Shown: positions 1-9,820 of the stretch, one piece after another
Position numbering within the stretch: the first letter of the stretch is position 1
Layout of the letters: every line of letters starts with the position of its first letter
Assembly (NCBI GenBank): GCA_027066315.1
Contig: JAMONZ010000036.1
Location: 1 to 45,177, forward strand
Origin: Hyphomicrobiales bacterium
Lineage (GTDB): Bacteria; Pseudomonadota; Alphaproteobacteria; Rhizobiales; Devosiaceae
Length of the DNA stretch: 45,177 nucleotides
Direction: 5' to 3'
The notes under the pieces: generated by a model
The model's input: the letters and a program-made list of their open reading frames with translations, nothing else
Databases searched by the model: none
What the model was told of the DNA's origin: nothing
Position numbers and translations under genes: made by a program

Positions 1-1
1 T

Positions 2-1075
2 GATACTTCTGCAATTAAAGACATTAAACGATCTTTGCGTGATCTTTTTGATGTACCAGACCTTGGCAATACAGATGATGAGATTGCAAATGGCACTCAT
101 ATCACCAAAGATGGCGATCCATATCCTTTAGCAGCATTCACTGCACCAAGAATTGATTATTCACTACATCGCCTTGCTCATTACAGCGCAACCGCTCCAA
201 GCCATTTTCAAAATTTTGTAATTTTCACAAATTATGCCTTTTACATTGATGAATTCACCCGTTTAGCAAAAGAATATATGGCAAATGGGCATGAAGATTA
301 TGATAGTTTTGTTGAACCAGGGAATGTCATAACCATGAATAAGCGGCTTGGTGGCGCAACAAGCGGTAAAAAACCACCCCGTAACCCACAAATGCCTGCC
401 TATCATTTAACCACAGGTAAAAGACGTGGCATAACCATGGTCAATATTGGTGTAGGCCCATCAAATGCCAAAACTATCACCGATCATATCGCAGTGCTTC
501 GACCCCATGCTTGGCTCATGCTTGGACATTGTGCAGGCCTTAGATCTAGCCAAGAACTTGGCGATTATGTACTAGCGCATGCCTATGTTCGTGAAGATCA
601 TATTTTAGATGCTGATCTACCGCTTTCTGTACCTATCCCAGCTCTAGCCGAGGTGCAAGTTGCGCTTGAGGAGGCTGTAGCTGAAATTACACAGCTTGAG
701 GGCATGGAAATGAAAAAAGTTATGCGTACAGGAACTGTAGCAACTTTTGATAATAGAAATTGGGAACTACGAGATCAAAAAGAAATCACCCAACGCCTAA
801 GTCAATCAAGAGCAATTGCACTTGATATGGAAAGCGCAACAATCGCCGCAAATGGCTTTCGTTTCCGTGTACCCTATGGCACGCTTTTGTGTGTATCAGA
901 CAAACCTTTGCATGGAGAAATAAAACTTCCCGGAATGGCATCTGATTTTTATTCAACTCAAATAAATCGGCATCTATTGATAGGCTTAAGGGCTATGGAA
1001 ATATTACGAGATCAGCCGTCAGAGCGTCTTCACTCACGCAAATTACGCTCATTCGCTGAAACTGCCTTTCAATAG
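2..1075 (+). CDS. amn: AMP nucleosidase, 3' part (5' end outside window)
   Basis: Cleaves AMP to adenine and ribose 5-phosphate in the cytoplasm, a purine salvage and AMP-balancing step. The frame is open from base 2, so the gene is cut by the window edge. About 358 residues are visible against roughly 480-500 for the family, so the first quarter is missing. The phosphorylase-type (PNP/UDP) C-terminal domain is clear: a phosphate/ribose-binding stretch around NIGVGPSNAKT, then LMLGHCAGLRSSQELGDYV, the purine-pocket and ribose residues LDMESATIAANG, and the VSDKPLHGEIKLPG block typical of Amn. The first ATG inside the frame would be internal, so no start is given. It is convergent with maeB, and a shared hairpin lies between them. 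The family assignment is very secure. Confidence 0.95.
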   Translation, partial: DTSAIKDIKRSLRDLFDVPDLGNTDDEIANGTHITKDGDPYPLAAFTAPRIDYSLHRLAHYSATAPSHFQNFVIFTNYAFYIDEFTRLAKEYMANGHEDYDSFVEPGNVITMNKRLGGATSGKKPPRNPQMPAYHLTTGKRRGITMVNIGVGPSNAKTITDHIAVLRPHAWLMLGHCAGLRSSQELGDYVLAHAYVREDHILDADLPLSVPIPALAEVQVALEEAVAEITQLEGMEMKKVMRTGTVATFDNRNWELRDQKEITQRLSQSRAIALDMESATIAANGFRFRVPYGTLLCVSDKPLHGEIKLPGMASDFYSTQINRHLLIGLRAMEILRDQPSERLHSRKLRSFAETAFQ

Positions 1076-1087
1076 AGAGAGATATAA

Positions 1088-1119
1088 ATGAAAAGCCTCA
1101 TTTTATTGAGGCTCTTCAT
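1088..1119. terminator. Bidirectional hairpin between amn and maeB
   Basis: A perfect 7-bp stem, AGCCTCA (1094-1100) with TGAGGCT (1107-1113), has a 6-base loop. One mismatch outward it is extended by ATGAA/TTCAT (1088-1092 with 1115-1119). It lies 12 bases after the amn stop and 9 bases beyond the maeB stop on the other strand. The T-tracts are short, so termination strength is uncertain, but the position between convergent stops fits a shared terminator. Confidence 0.65.
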
Positions 1120-1128
1120 TTCAAACTT

Positions 1129-3408
1129 TTATTCAGCAACTGCCTGACTTGCAGCAATTGCAGCGGCATTTACAACCCCACGAGAGGTTGCAGAAGGCAA
1201 AATAATGTGAGCAGGCTTACAAGTACCCATAAGTATTGGACCAACTAACAGCGCATTATTCATTTCTTTGAGTAAAGTCATCGAAAGATTAGCTGATTCT
1301 AAATTTGGAAAAACCAAAAGGTTAGCTTCACCTTTAAGAACAGGATCAGTAATAAAACGCTCACGAAGAGCTTGGCTAAGCGCAATATCACCCTGCATTT
1401 CACCCTCAACAATCAAGTCAGGCTCTTTCTCTCTAAGGGCTTTATAAACATCACGCATTTTATATGATGTATCTCCATCTCTTGAGCCAAAATTCGAATA
1501 GCTTAAAAGTGCAGCTTTTGCTTCTATGTTAAATCTTTTAAGGTGATCCCTTGCCTCAAGTGTAATATCAACAATTTCATCAACACTTGGATCAATCGTT
1601 ACGTGAGTATCAGCCAAGAAAAACACACCTTTTCGCATAATAAGCATTGAAAGGGCAGAAACATCTTCAACATTTTCTCGCATACCAATAATAGATTTAA
1701 TATCTCGAACATGCTTGATATATCGCCCTTGCAGGCCACAAATCATACCATCTGCATCACCTCGTTTAACTGCCAAGGCAGCAATAGCCGTTGTGTTTGT
1801 ACGAACAATTGTTCGTGCAGTATCAGGAGAAACACCACTTCTGCATGCTAATGAATAAAATAAATCAACATATTCACGATAGCGGCTATCACCTTCTGGA
1901 TTAATTACCTCAAAGTCTTTGTCAGGTCGTAATGTCAAACCAAATTTTTCAATTTGACTTTCAATAATTTTTGGGCGGCCAATAAGAATAGGAGAAACCA
2001 GATCGTCTTCTAAAAGAACCTGCGTCGCACGAAGCACACGCTCATCTTCACCATCACTAAAGACAATTTTCTTACCTTTGCCTTGAATTTTATCAATGAT
2101 TGGTTTCATCACCATACCAGAGCGAAAAACAAATCTGTTAAGGCTATTTTGATAAGCCTCAAAATCTTCAATTGGGCGGCGTGCAACACCACTATCCATT
2201 GCAGCTTTTGCAACAGCTGGCGCAATTCTTAGGATAAGACGCTGATCGAATGGATTTGGAATTAAATATTCAGGGCCAAAAGTAGAGCCAACATTTGTTG
2301 TTGATGCTTCAAGTGCAGGTTCATGCGCTAGGTCAGCAATAGCCTTCACTGCTGCCATTTTCATCTCTTCATTAATGCATGTTGCACCAACATCTAATGC
2401 TCCACGAAATAAAAATGGGAAACACAAAACATTATTCACCTGATTTGGATAATCCGAACGACCAGTACAGATCATGGCTTGTGGCTGAACCTCTTTAGCT
2501 AATTCGGGCATAATTTCAGGGGTTGGGTTGGCTAATGCCATGATCAATGGGTTTTTAGCCATGCCTTTAAGCATTTCAGGTTTCAAAACACCTGCCGCAC
2601 TTAGACCAATGAATATATCAGCACCCGGTAAAACCTGTGCAAGACTAGTTGCATCTGTTTCTTGGGCAAAAGCATCACGCCATTTGTCATGATGCCCCTT
2701 GCGTGTAGTCGTCACCAGACCCTCACGATCAGCCACCCAAATATTTTTTCGTTTAGCACCAAGGTTCATCAATAGATTAAGGCAGGCAATAGCAGCAGCC
2801 CCTGCCCCTGAAGTGCAGATTTTTACATCTTGTATTTTTTTATTTGCTAGGCGCAAACCATTTAAAACAGCCGCCGCCACAATGATAGCGGTGCCATGCT
2901 GATCGTCATGAAAAACAGGAATGTTCATCTGCTGTTTGAGGGTTTCTTCTATTTCAAAACAATCAGGAGCTTTAATATCCTCTAGGTTAATTCCACCAAA
3001 AGTTGGCTCAAGCGGGCGAACAATATCAATGAATTTTTTAGGATCAAGTTCATCAACCTCAATATCCATTGCATCAATGCCTGCAAACTTTTTAAAGAGG
3101 ACAGCTTTCCCCTCCATCACAGGTTTTGAAGCTAATGCGCCAATTGCCCCAAGCCCTAAAACTGCCGTTCCGTTTGAAATAACAGCAACCAGATTAGCCC
3201 TAGAGGTGTAAAGAGAGGCAGTATCTGGATCTTTTGCAATTTCTTCACAAGGCGCAGCAACACCAGGAGAATAGGCAAGCGCAAGATCTCGCTGATTACC
3301 CAAAGGCTTTATCGGTGCAATTTCAATTTTACCTGGTTTTGGATATTGGTGAAAGTGAAGCGCAGCTTGGCGCAATGCTTCTTGTTTTTCTTCGCTATTT
3401 TTTGACAT
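1129..3408 (-). CDS. maeB: NADP-dependent malic enzyme with C-terminal phosphotransacetylase-like domain
   Basis: Oxidatively decarboxylates malate to pyruvate with NADP, feeding gluconeogenesis and NADPH supply. It has 759 residues, the usual size of the MaeB hybrid form. Residues about 10-420 are the malic enzyme part: RDLALAYSPGVA, VMEGKAVLFKKFAGIDAMD with the catalytic lysine region, metal-binding INLEDIKAPDCF, HDDQHGTA, and the NADP-binding turn SGAGAAAIACL. Residues about 430-759 match the phosphate acetyl/butyryltransferase fold (GMVMKPIID, FSDGEDERVLRA); in this family that part is regulatory rather than a proven enzyme. An in-frame ATG at 3429 gives seven more residues, but the ATG at 3408 has AAGGA six bases upstream and starts where homologues start, so 3408 is preferred. 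The gene is monocistronic or follows the EAL gene by 86 bases. Confidence 0.95.
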   Translation of the reverse strand: MSKNSEEKQEALRQAALHFHQYPKPGKIEIAPIKPLGNQRDLALAYSPGVAAPCEEIAKDPDTASLYTSRANLVAVISNGTAVLGLGAIGALASKPVMEGKAVLFKKFAGIDAMDIEVDELDPKKFIDIVRPLEPTFGGINLEDIKAPDCFEIEETLKQQMNIPVFHDDQHGTAIIVAAAVLNGLRLANKKIQDVKICTSGAGAAAIACLNLLMNLGAKRKNIWVADREGLVTTTRKGHHDKWRDAFAQETDATSLAQVLPGADIFIGLSAAGVLKPEMLKGMAKNPLIMALANPTPEIMPELAKEVQPQAMICTGRSDYPNQVNNVLCFPFLFRGALDVGATCINEEMKMAAVKAIADLAHEPALEASTTNVGSTFGPEYLIPNPFDQRLILRIAPAVAKAAMDSGVARRPIEDFEAYQNSLNRFVFRSGMVMKPIIDKIQGKGKKIVFSDGEDERVLRATQVLLEDDLVSPILIGRPKIIESQIEKFGLTLRPDKDFEVINPEGDSRYREYVDLFYSLACRSGVSPDTARTIVRTNTTAIAALAVKRGDADGMICGLQGRYIKHVRDIKSIIGMRENVEDVSALSMLIMRKGVFFLADTHVTIDPSVDEIVDITLEARDHLKRFNIEAKAALLSYSNFGSRDGDTSYKMRDVYKALREKEPDLIVEGEMQGDIALSQALRERFITDPVLKGEANLLVFPNLESANLSMTLLKEMNNALLVGPILMGTCKPAHIILPSATSRGVVNAAAIAASQAVAE

Positions 3409-3494
3409 TTTCATTCCTTGTTTGCTCATCTCTTAATGACATTAAAAAGGAAGAAATGAAAGCAATCTATAATGCAAACTGTGGGAAAACTTGA

Positions 3495-5096
3495 TTAAGC
3501 GGCTTTTACAATACTTAAGGGGGCTGTTTTCTTCTGGGTTGCTGGCATATTCATTTTATTTGCTAACTCAATAAAATCTTCAGGTTTAATTGCAGGTGAA
3601 AATAAAAATCCCTGCACTTCATAAACGCCATGCTCACGCAAATAATCAATCTGCTCTTGCTCTTCAACCCCCTCTGCAACAATCCCAGCTCCAAGATCTT
3701 GCGCAATAGCAATCAAGCCGTCAAGGATAGGAACATTGCTTACTCCCTCCCTAATCATATCAACAAAAACCTTATCAATTTTAATTATGTCAACATTTAA
3801 AGTTTGCATATATGCAAGATTAGAATGGCCAGTGCCTGCATCGTCCATTGCGATTTTACAACCCAAGGCTTGCAACCCCCCAATAACTCCATCAACTGCT
3901 AATTGATTTTTTAGCGGCCGTCTTTCAGTAATTTCAAAAACCAATTGAGAGTAATTTATATCACTATGCTCAAAAATAGCCCTAACATCGTCTACAATAG
4001 TAGTATCTCTAAAGTGACCTTCAAAAAGATTTATACCAATTTTTAAATCAGGTTGCTTAATACAAAGTGCTTCAAGGTCTGTTACAACCTTTTTCATAAG
4101 TCCAATAGTCATAGGAAAGGCAATGCCTGATGATTCTGCATAATCAATAAACATACCAGGGGCAATGACTTCACCATTTCTTTTTTTCCAACGCATCAAC
4201 GCCTCACAACCAACTAGTTTGCCAGTTTTAATATTGACAAGAGGTTGGTAATAAGGAACGAACTCTCCCTGAGCTACAGCTCGCTCAAGATCAATGGCAG
4301 GTAGGTCTGCTTGGCGTAAAAACTTAAAAACAAGTAATAAAATCAATCCACCAATAAGAGCAAACAATACTGTTAAAAGAATGAAAATCCATAAAAACGA
4401 CGCACTAACTTTATTATATGGCAAAGCCAATTGAGTAGAAATTGGCAAGGATTGAGCTACAGCATTAGTAACAATCATAGCTGAGCTATCACTCATAACC
4501 TCATCGCTATAAGCTACTCCATTGGAAAATACAGTAATGTCGTTTGTTAATTTTAGCTTTAAAGAAATATCATCTAAGAGGTAATTTGGAATTAAACCCG
4601 TTAAATCAGTTTTAACATAAACAAAGGCAGAAATAGTTCTGTTTGATCCTATTGCTTTGGTGATTTTATAACTTGCTCTATCATGATTTTCTAACTGAAC
4701 GATGCTTATTGTTTCAAGCTGATTGGGAATTGGCAATATTTCTGACAAAAAAGAATATTTAATTACCCCTGCATGGCCGTTGCAATATTGAACACCATCT
4801 TTATTTTCAACAACTATCTGAATTAAATTTTCATTTACCTGCAATTGATTTTGAACGTTTTTTTGAAAAGTAGTAGTACATAACGAAGGGCTATTTTTTA
4901 GGACTTTTTCTAATGAGGTTACAGAGCTAGAAACCGCTAGCTGATTTTGATATAAAACAGCTTCAGAGCTAGCGTGGAATTTCTCACTTACATGCCTATG
5001 CAAATAACTATTCAATAAGCTGTTAGCAACCAAAAGAGGAATAAAAGAAATTACCACTCCAAAAAGCAACAGCATTTTTGAAAAATTAGATTGCAT
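3495..5096 (-). CDS. Membrane cyclic-di-GMP phosphodiesterase (CSS-motif sensor plus EAL domain)
   Basis: Predicted to hydrolyse cyclic di-GMP to pGpG in response to a periplasmic signal. The order is an N-terminal membrane helix (about residues 8-26), a periplasmic region of about 200 residues with two cysteines (C73, C105) placed as in CSS-motif redox sensors, a second helix (about 233-259), and a C-terminal EAL domain. The catalytic set looks complete: CEALMRW with the EAL motif at 298-300, the GINLFEGHF asparagine, FEITERRPL, the DDAGTGHSN metal-binding pair (phenylalanine of DDFGTG replaced by alanine), IKIDKVF and AEGVEEQEQ. There is no GGDEF domain. The longest frame begins at TTG 5135; ATG 5096 is preferred because an AAGGG lies ten bases upstream and the membrane helix then starts properly. 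A TATAAT (minus strand, 5123-5118) sits just upstream. The assignment to EAL is secure; the CSS sensor type is likely. Confidence 0.88.
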   Translation of the reverse strand: MQSNFSKMLLLFGVVISFIPLLVANSLLNSYLHRHVSEKFHASSEAVLYQNQLAVSSSVTSLEKVLKNSPSLCTTTFQKNVQNQLQVNENLIQIVVENKDGVQYCNGHAGVIKYSFLSEILPIPNQLETISIVQLENHDRASYKITKAIGSNRTISAFVYVKTDLTGLIPNYLLDDISLKLKLTNDITVFSNGVAYSDEVMSDSSAMIVTNAVAQSLPISTQLALPYNKVSASFLWIFILLTVLFALIGGLILLLVFKFLRQADLPAIDLERAVAQGEFVPYYQPLVNIKTGKLVGCEALMRWKKRNGEVIAPGMFIDYAESSGIAFPMTIGLMKKVVTDLEALCIKQPDLKIGINLFEGHFRDTTIVDDVRAIFEHSDINYSQLVFEITERRPLKNQLAVDGVIGGLQALGCKIAMDDAGTGHSNLAYMQTLNVDIIKIDKVFVDMIREGVSNVPILDGLIAIAQDLGAGIVAEGVEEQEQIDYLREHGVYEVQGFLFSPAIKPEDFIELANKMNMPATQKKTAPLSIVKAA

Positions 5097-5192
5097 ATAT
5101 CCCATACCCTTAAAAAAATTATATACCTTAAACAAGTAGCACTCATGGCTTAAGGCAACATTAACTTTTAAAAAAGCTAGGCAATAATTAAC

Positions 5193-6974
5193 CTATTCTT
5201 TCTCATCTAAATTTAGGCGTAAATGTAATTCACGTAATTGTTTAGCACTAACATCTGATGGTGCAGACATAAGCAAATCCTCTGCCTGTTGGTTCATTGG
5301 GAACATAACAACCTCACGAAGATTTTGCTCACCACAAAGCATCATAACTATACGATCAATTCCAGGGGCAATGCCACCATGCGGAGGTGCGCCATATTGT
5401 AGCGCACTATACATACCACCAAACTTATCCTTCAAAACAGCTTCATCATAACCTGCAATTTCAAACGCCTTTTTCATAATGTCAGGACGATGATTTCTAA
5501 TTGCACCAGATGACAACTCAAGACCATTACAAACAATGTCATATTGCCAAGCATTAATAGTTAGTGGATCTTGGTTTTCTAATGCTTCCATTTCACCTTG
5601 AGGCATTGAAAAAGGATTATGTGAAAAGTCGACTCTTTTTTCATCTTCGTTATATTCAAACATTGGAAAGTCAACAATCCAACAAAAATCAAATCGATCT
5701 TCATCAATCAACTTAAGTGAAGTGCCAATATGAGTTCTTGCTGCTCCTGCAAAATCAACGAATTTTTTAGGAATGCCAGCAACAAAGAAACATGCGTCCC
5801 CCGCCTCTAATCCAAGCTGAGCTTTAATAGCATCAGTTCTCTCAACGCCAATATTCTTAGCTAAAGGTCCAGCTCCACCCTCTTCACCATCACGCCAAAA
5901 TATATAGCCTAATCCGGGTTGCCCTTGTTTTTGCGCCCATGAATTCATACGGTCACAAAAAGCACGAGAGCCACCTTTTGGTGCAGGAATTGCCCAAATT
6001 TGTACATTTGGATCATTTTCTAGCATGCCTGAAAAAATCTTAAAGCCAGAACCCGCAAAATGTTCACTTACGTCTTCCATTTCAATTGGATTACGCAAAT
6101 CTGGTTTATCTGTGCCATATTTAGTCATGGCTTGCGCATAAGGAATTCGAGGAAACTCTTGAGTTACAGATTTGCCATCAGCAAATTCCTCAAACAAACC
6201 ACGCAAGATTGGCTCAATCGATTGAAAAATATCTTCTTGGGTTACAAAACTCATCTCAATATCAAATTGATAAAACTCCCCCGGAGATCTATCGGCACGC
6301 GCATCTTCATCACGAAAACATGGAGCAATTTGAAAATATTTATCAAAGCCAGACATCATTATTAGCTGTTTAAACTGTTGCGGGGCTTGTGGCAGAGCAT
6401 AAAATTTACCAGGGTGCATGCGTGATGGGACAAGAAAATCCCTTGCTCCCTCTGGCGAAGATGCCGTTAGGATTGGCGTTTGAAATTCAGTAAATCCTTG
6501 GCTTGTCATGCGGTTGCGAATCGAAGCGATAATTTGAGATCGTTTGATAATGTTATTATGAATGCGCTCACGTCTTAGATCAAGAAAGCGATAACGAAGA
6601 CGAGTATCTTCTGGATATTCTTGCTCTCCAAAAACAGGCATAGGCAATTCTTTTGCTTCACCCAAAATTTCAATTTCCCGAATAAAAATCTCAATTTCGC
6701 CAGTTGCAAGGCTCTTATTCACAGCAGCTCCATCACGAGCCTTCACTTCGCCATCAACTCTAATAACCCACTCAGAGCGGATAGTTTCTGCCAAAGCAAA
6801 AGCATCAGAATCAGGATCAATGACACATTGTGTCATGCCATAATGATCTCTTAAATCAATGAATAATAAACCACCATGATCTCTAATTCGATGCACCCAG
6901 CCACTTAGGCGAACTGTTTGACCAACATTTGATGAGCTTAATTGAGAACAATCATGTGAACGATAAATATGCAT
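5193..6974 (-). CDS. aspS: Aspartyl-tRNA synthetase, probably non-discriminating (Asp/Asn)
   Basis: Charges tRNA(Asp) with aspartate, and in this organism probably also tRNA(Asn). It has 593 residues, the bacterial length. An N-terminal OB-fold (residues about 1-110) is followed by the class II catalytic core with motif 2 ([19 protein letters not shown]), the bacterial GAD insertion, and motif 3 ([15 protein letters not shown]). In the anticodon domain the sequence is RIRDHGG with histidine 33. Discriminating E. coli AspRS has leucine at that place, and histidine there is a mark of non-discriminating enzymes studied in Pseudomonas. The gatCAB genes further along the window fit that reading. 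The frame can be extended 21 residues to 7037, but ATG 6974 begins at the conserved MHxYRSH start. It is divergent from rnd. Confidence 0.96.
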   Translation of the reverse strand: MHIYRSHDCSQLSSSNVGQTVRLSGWVHRIRDHGGLLFIDLRDHYGMTQCVIDPDSDAFALAETIRSEWVIRVDGEVKARDGAAVNKSLATGEIEIFIREIEILGEAKELPMPVFGEQEYPEDTRLRYRFLDLRRERIHNNIIKRSQIIASIRNRMTSQGFTEFQTPILTASSPEGARDFLVPSRMHPGKFYALPQAPQQFKQLIMMSGFDKYFQIAPCFRDEDARADRSPGEFYQFDIEMSFVTQEDIFQSIEPILRGLFEEFADGKSVTQEFPRIPYAQAMTKYGTDKPDLRNPIEMEDVSEHFAGSGFKIFSGMLENDPNVQIWAIPAPKGGSRAFCDRMNSWAQKQGQPGLGYIFWRDGEEGGAGPLAKNIGVERTDAIKAQLGLEAGDACFFVAGIPKKFVDFAGAARTHIGTSLKLIDEDRFDFCWIVDFPMFEYNEDEKRVDFSHNPFSMPQGEMEALENQDPLTINAWQYDIVCNGLELSSGAIRNHRPDIMKKAFEIAGYDEAVLKDKFGGMYSALQYGAPPHGGIAPGIDRIVMMLCGEQNLREVVMFPMNQQAEDLLMSAPSDVSAKQLRELHLRLNLDEKE

Positions 6975-7140
6975 TATAGAAATTGCCTTAAAAATTAGAT
7001 CTAGCGCACAAAACGCATTTAAACGCTGATTTGTCATGTATTTATAAATAATTCAAGTCAAATATCACTTGTACGACACTGGCAAGAATCATAAAGACCT
7101 GCTATCAGATTAACTTGAATTAATAAAAAGCGAAATCTTG

Positions 7141-8313
7141 ATGGAAATAATTACAAAAACCAGTGAGTTAGAAAATTATTGTTCGCATGCAAAAGAATTT
7201 GATTTTATAACTGTTGATACAGAATTTTTGCGAGAATCTACCTATTGGCCGATATTATGCCTTATTCAAGCAGCAACAAGCGAGCGAGCGGTAATTATCG
7301 ATCCTCTTGCAAATGGCCTAGATTTAACTCCATTTTTTGACCTTTTGGCTGATAAAAACATTGTAAAAGTTTTTCATGCTGCAAGGCAAGACATAGAAAT
7401 ATTTGTTAAACTTACAGGCAATGTTCCAATTTCTACATTTGACACACAAATTGCTGCCAGCGTCTGCGGTTTTGGTGATAGTATTTCATATGATAATTTA
7501 GTTCGCTCGATTGTGGGTGAACAAATAGACAAAAGCTCTCGTTTTACTGATTGGTCTGCAAGGCCATTGTCTGCCAAACAATTAAACTACGCATTAGCCG
7601 ATGTTACTCATTTAAGAGATATTTACTCACATCTAACTAAAAAAATCCAAGAGAATGATCGCTCGTCATGGGTAGAAGATGAAAACCAAATACTCACAAA
7701 TATAGACACCTATGTAATTCAGCCAGAAAATGCTTGGAAACGCATGCGAATGAAGGTAAATCGCCCCCGTGACTTTGCGGCAATGAAACTACTAGCGCAA
7801 TGGCGAGAACAACGAGCCCAAGATAAAAACATACCAAGAGGACGAGTATTAAAAGACGATGCTATATTAGAGTTAGCAGTACAGCGCCCAATTAGGTCTG
7901 AGCGTTTTGATAAATTAAGAGCAGTCCCACGTGGTTTTTCACGCTCAAGCGCATCAAGCGAAATAATAAAACTAATAAAACAAGTTGAACAATTAGATAA
8001 CGATCAATTGCCAAAATTACCAAAAAGAAAGAATGGCCCTTCACCAAAAGGTCCGGTAGGCGATCTGCTTAGAGTTTTGTTAAAAGCAGTATGTGAGCGA
8101 GAAGGAGTTGCCCCAAAAATACTAGCAAGCTCGAGCGACATAGATGAAATTGTTTTAGATGATAATGCTGATGTGCCAGCACTAAAAGGCTGGCGAAGAA
8201 AAGTCTTTGGGGAAAAAGCATTAGCAATAAAAAATGGCACAATCGGACTTGGTGCAACTTCAAAAGGAATTGTAGAAATTCCTTTTACTCAACCACCACA
8301 AGATGAGAAGTAA
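7141..8313 (+). CDS. rnd: Ribonuclease D
   Basis: A 3'-5' exoribonuclease that trims the 3' ends of tRNA and other stable RNA precursors. It has 390 residues. The DEDDy exonuclease domain fills about residues 1-180: DFITVDTEFLREST supplies the first Asp and Glu, FHAARQDIEIF the next Asp, and YALADVTHLRDIY the Tyr and final Asp. An HRDC helical domain follows (about 205-290, LAQWREQRAQDKNIPRGRVL). A TTG directly before the ATG is in frame, but the ATG at 7141 is taken. The ribosome-binding site is weak. Its last 29 bases overlap the 3' end of ppx, which runs the other way, so the two genes share DNA at their stops. Confidence 0.94.
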   Translation: MEIITKTSELENYCSHAKEFDFITVDTEFLRESTYWPILCLIQAATSERAVIIDPLANGLDLTPFFDLLADKNIVKVFHAARQDIEIFVKLTGNVPISTFDTQIAASVCGFGDSISYDNLVRSIVGEQIDKSSRFTDWSARPLSAKQLNYALADVTHLRDIYSHLTKKIQENDRSSWVEDENQILTNIDTYVIQPENAWKRMRMKVNRPRDFAAMKLLAQWREQRAQDKNIPRGRVLKDDAILELAVQRPIRSERFDKLRAVPRGFSRSSASSEIIKLIKQVEQLDNDQLPKLPKRKNGPSPKGPVGDLLRVLLKAVCEREGVAPKILASSSDIDEIVLDDNADVPALKGWRRKVFGEKALAIKNGTIGLGATSKGIVEIPFTQPPQDEK

Positions 8314-9820
8314 AATTTGCAATTTTAGCTAGTTGAGAAAGACGGCTTTTTAACCTACTCCCATCTAAAAATGCCAACTCAGGCGGTAGAATTAATTGCA
8401 ATTCTTCTTCTTTTATCAAGAAATTAATTTGCGGCAAAACCCCACTCATACTTGCAGAAAGAGGAAATGCAACTCTTAACAATGCACCTAGTAATTTTGC
8501 TTTTTCTATCATTTCCTGTCCACATAGCAATAACAATTCGCCATCAATATCATTATGCTTCAACCCCATATATCTAGTCATTAACACGTATGAAATGAAC
8601 ACCCTATCAGCATGATTAATGCCAACCAACGCCCCATAAGCTACAAGATCTACCGCCTGAGACCCACGATAATCTGGGTGACCACGCCAAGCTATATCTG
8701 CTAATAGGCAAGCAGATTTTCTAAGGCGAATTTGATGTTTTGTTTCTTTTTTATAATATCTATCAAAGAAATTCTGCGTAAAATCTATTAATTCATTTGC
8801 ATGTGTTGGCGATCTTGAACGCAAGATTGCCAGCTCTTGGCATAGCTGAATTAACGGGTCAATTTGCTGCTCTTTTTTGTCTAATAAAGAATATAAATAA
8901 CCCTCTCTTACACCTAATGTTGAGAAAACTACACTTTCAAAATTACCATCAATTAATATTTGCACAAGAACAATTGCCCCAAAAGGTAACAACTCCCGCC
9001 TATTATTATTAACACTTTCCCAACCAAAAAAACTATTACTTGCAATATATTGCTTTATAATATCGAGGCAAAATTCAATCATGTTTTTTGCATCAACTTC
9101 ATAATTTTGTATCATATGAAGTGGGTATTCATTTTGCATTTGGTGTAATTTTGCCAATGCTCTCCACGAGCCACCAATCGCACAAAAAGCATCGGCTTTT
9201 GCGAAATTACTAAGATAAGGTTTTATTGTTTCTCTTGCTAAATTTGTGGCAGTTTTTAAGCAATAACCGCTTTTTTCAGCCAAGCGAATAACTCCAAGCT
9301 CAAAACTCTTACATGCACTAACATCGTCATTCTCAAGTGAGGCTAATTCAAGTGAACCGCCCCCAAGATCACCAACGATTAAATTTTGTTCATTGCAGTT
9401 CACAATCCCTGCATAAGCACCCAAAGCTGCAAAATAGGCTTCATCTTCACCACTTAATATCTGCACTCTAACACCAGTTATTTGCTCAATTTGATTAGCA
9501 AATTCACCACCATTTTTTGCCTCACGTACTGCAGAAGTAGCAACACAATAGACCTCTTCAACCTTCATCAACTTTATAACAAGAGCAAACCGGCGCATTG
9601 ACTTAAATGCTTTTTGCATATTCTCAAAATTGAGCAACCCGCTAGCTGCAACCCCCTGCCCCAAAGCACATGCAGACTTCTCATTATATAGTGGAGTTAA
9701 AGCACGACTATGATGCTCGTAAATCACCATGCGAATTGAGTTTGAGCCAATATCAAGGACTGCAACAGGTGTTTTACCTTTAATGCGACCTTGGGCTTTT
9801 TTTTCTTGCTTAAACCCCAA
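8285..9820 (-). CDS. ppx: Exopolyphosphatase / guanosine pentaphosphate phosphatase family (Ppx/GppA)
   Basis: Releases phosphate from polyphosphate chain ends, and family members may also act on pppGpp. It has 511 residues. The actin/Hsp70-like fold is evident from the phosphate-1 loop AVLDIGSNSIRMVIYE, then VATSAVREAKNG, and the phosphate-2 loop VGDLGGGSLELASL. The C-terminal half carries the helical extension seen in alphaproteobacterial Ppx (around LLADIAWRGHPDYRG). The start overlaps the end of hdaA by 11 bases and the stop overlaps rnd by 29 bases, so it is tightly packed and probably translated from the perM-hdaA-ppx message. In many rhizobia ppx lies in this neighbourhood with a methyltransferase after it; here rnd is downstream in opposite orientation. 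Confidence 0.92.
   Translation of the reverse strand: MGFKQEKKAQGRIKGKTPVAVLDIGSNSIRMVIYEHHSRALTPLYNEKSACALGQGVAASGLLNFENMQKAFKSMRRFALVIKLMKVEEVYCVATSAVREAKNGGEFANQIEQITGVRVQILSGEDEAYFAALGAYAGIVNCNEQNLIVGDLGGGSLELASLENDDVSACKSFELGVIRLAEKSGYCLKTATNLARETIKPYLSNFAKADAFCAIGGSWRALAKLHQMQNEYPLHMIQNYEVDAKNMIEFCLDIIKQYIASNSFFGWESVNNNRRELLPFGAIVLVQILIDGNFESVVFSTLGVREGYLYSLLDKKEQQIDPLIQLCQELAILRSRSPTHANELIDFTQNFFDRYYKKETKHQIRLRKSACLLADIAWRGHPDYRGSQAVDLVAYGALVGINHADRVFISYVLMTRYMGLKHNDIDGELLLLCGQEMIEKAKLLGALLRVAFPLSASMSGVLPQINFLIKEEELQLILPPELAFLDGSRLKSRLSQLAKIANFTSHLVVVE

Noticed and set aside
2699-3494. Plus-strand ORFs within maeB and many similar ORFs elsewhere
   Set aside because: They are antisense shadows of a well-conserved gene, without family motifs or ribosome sites.
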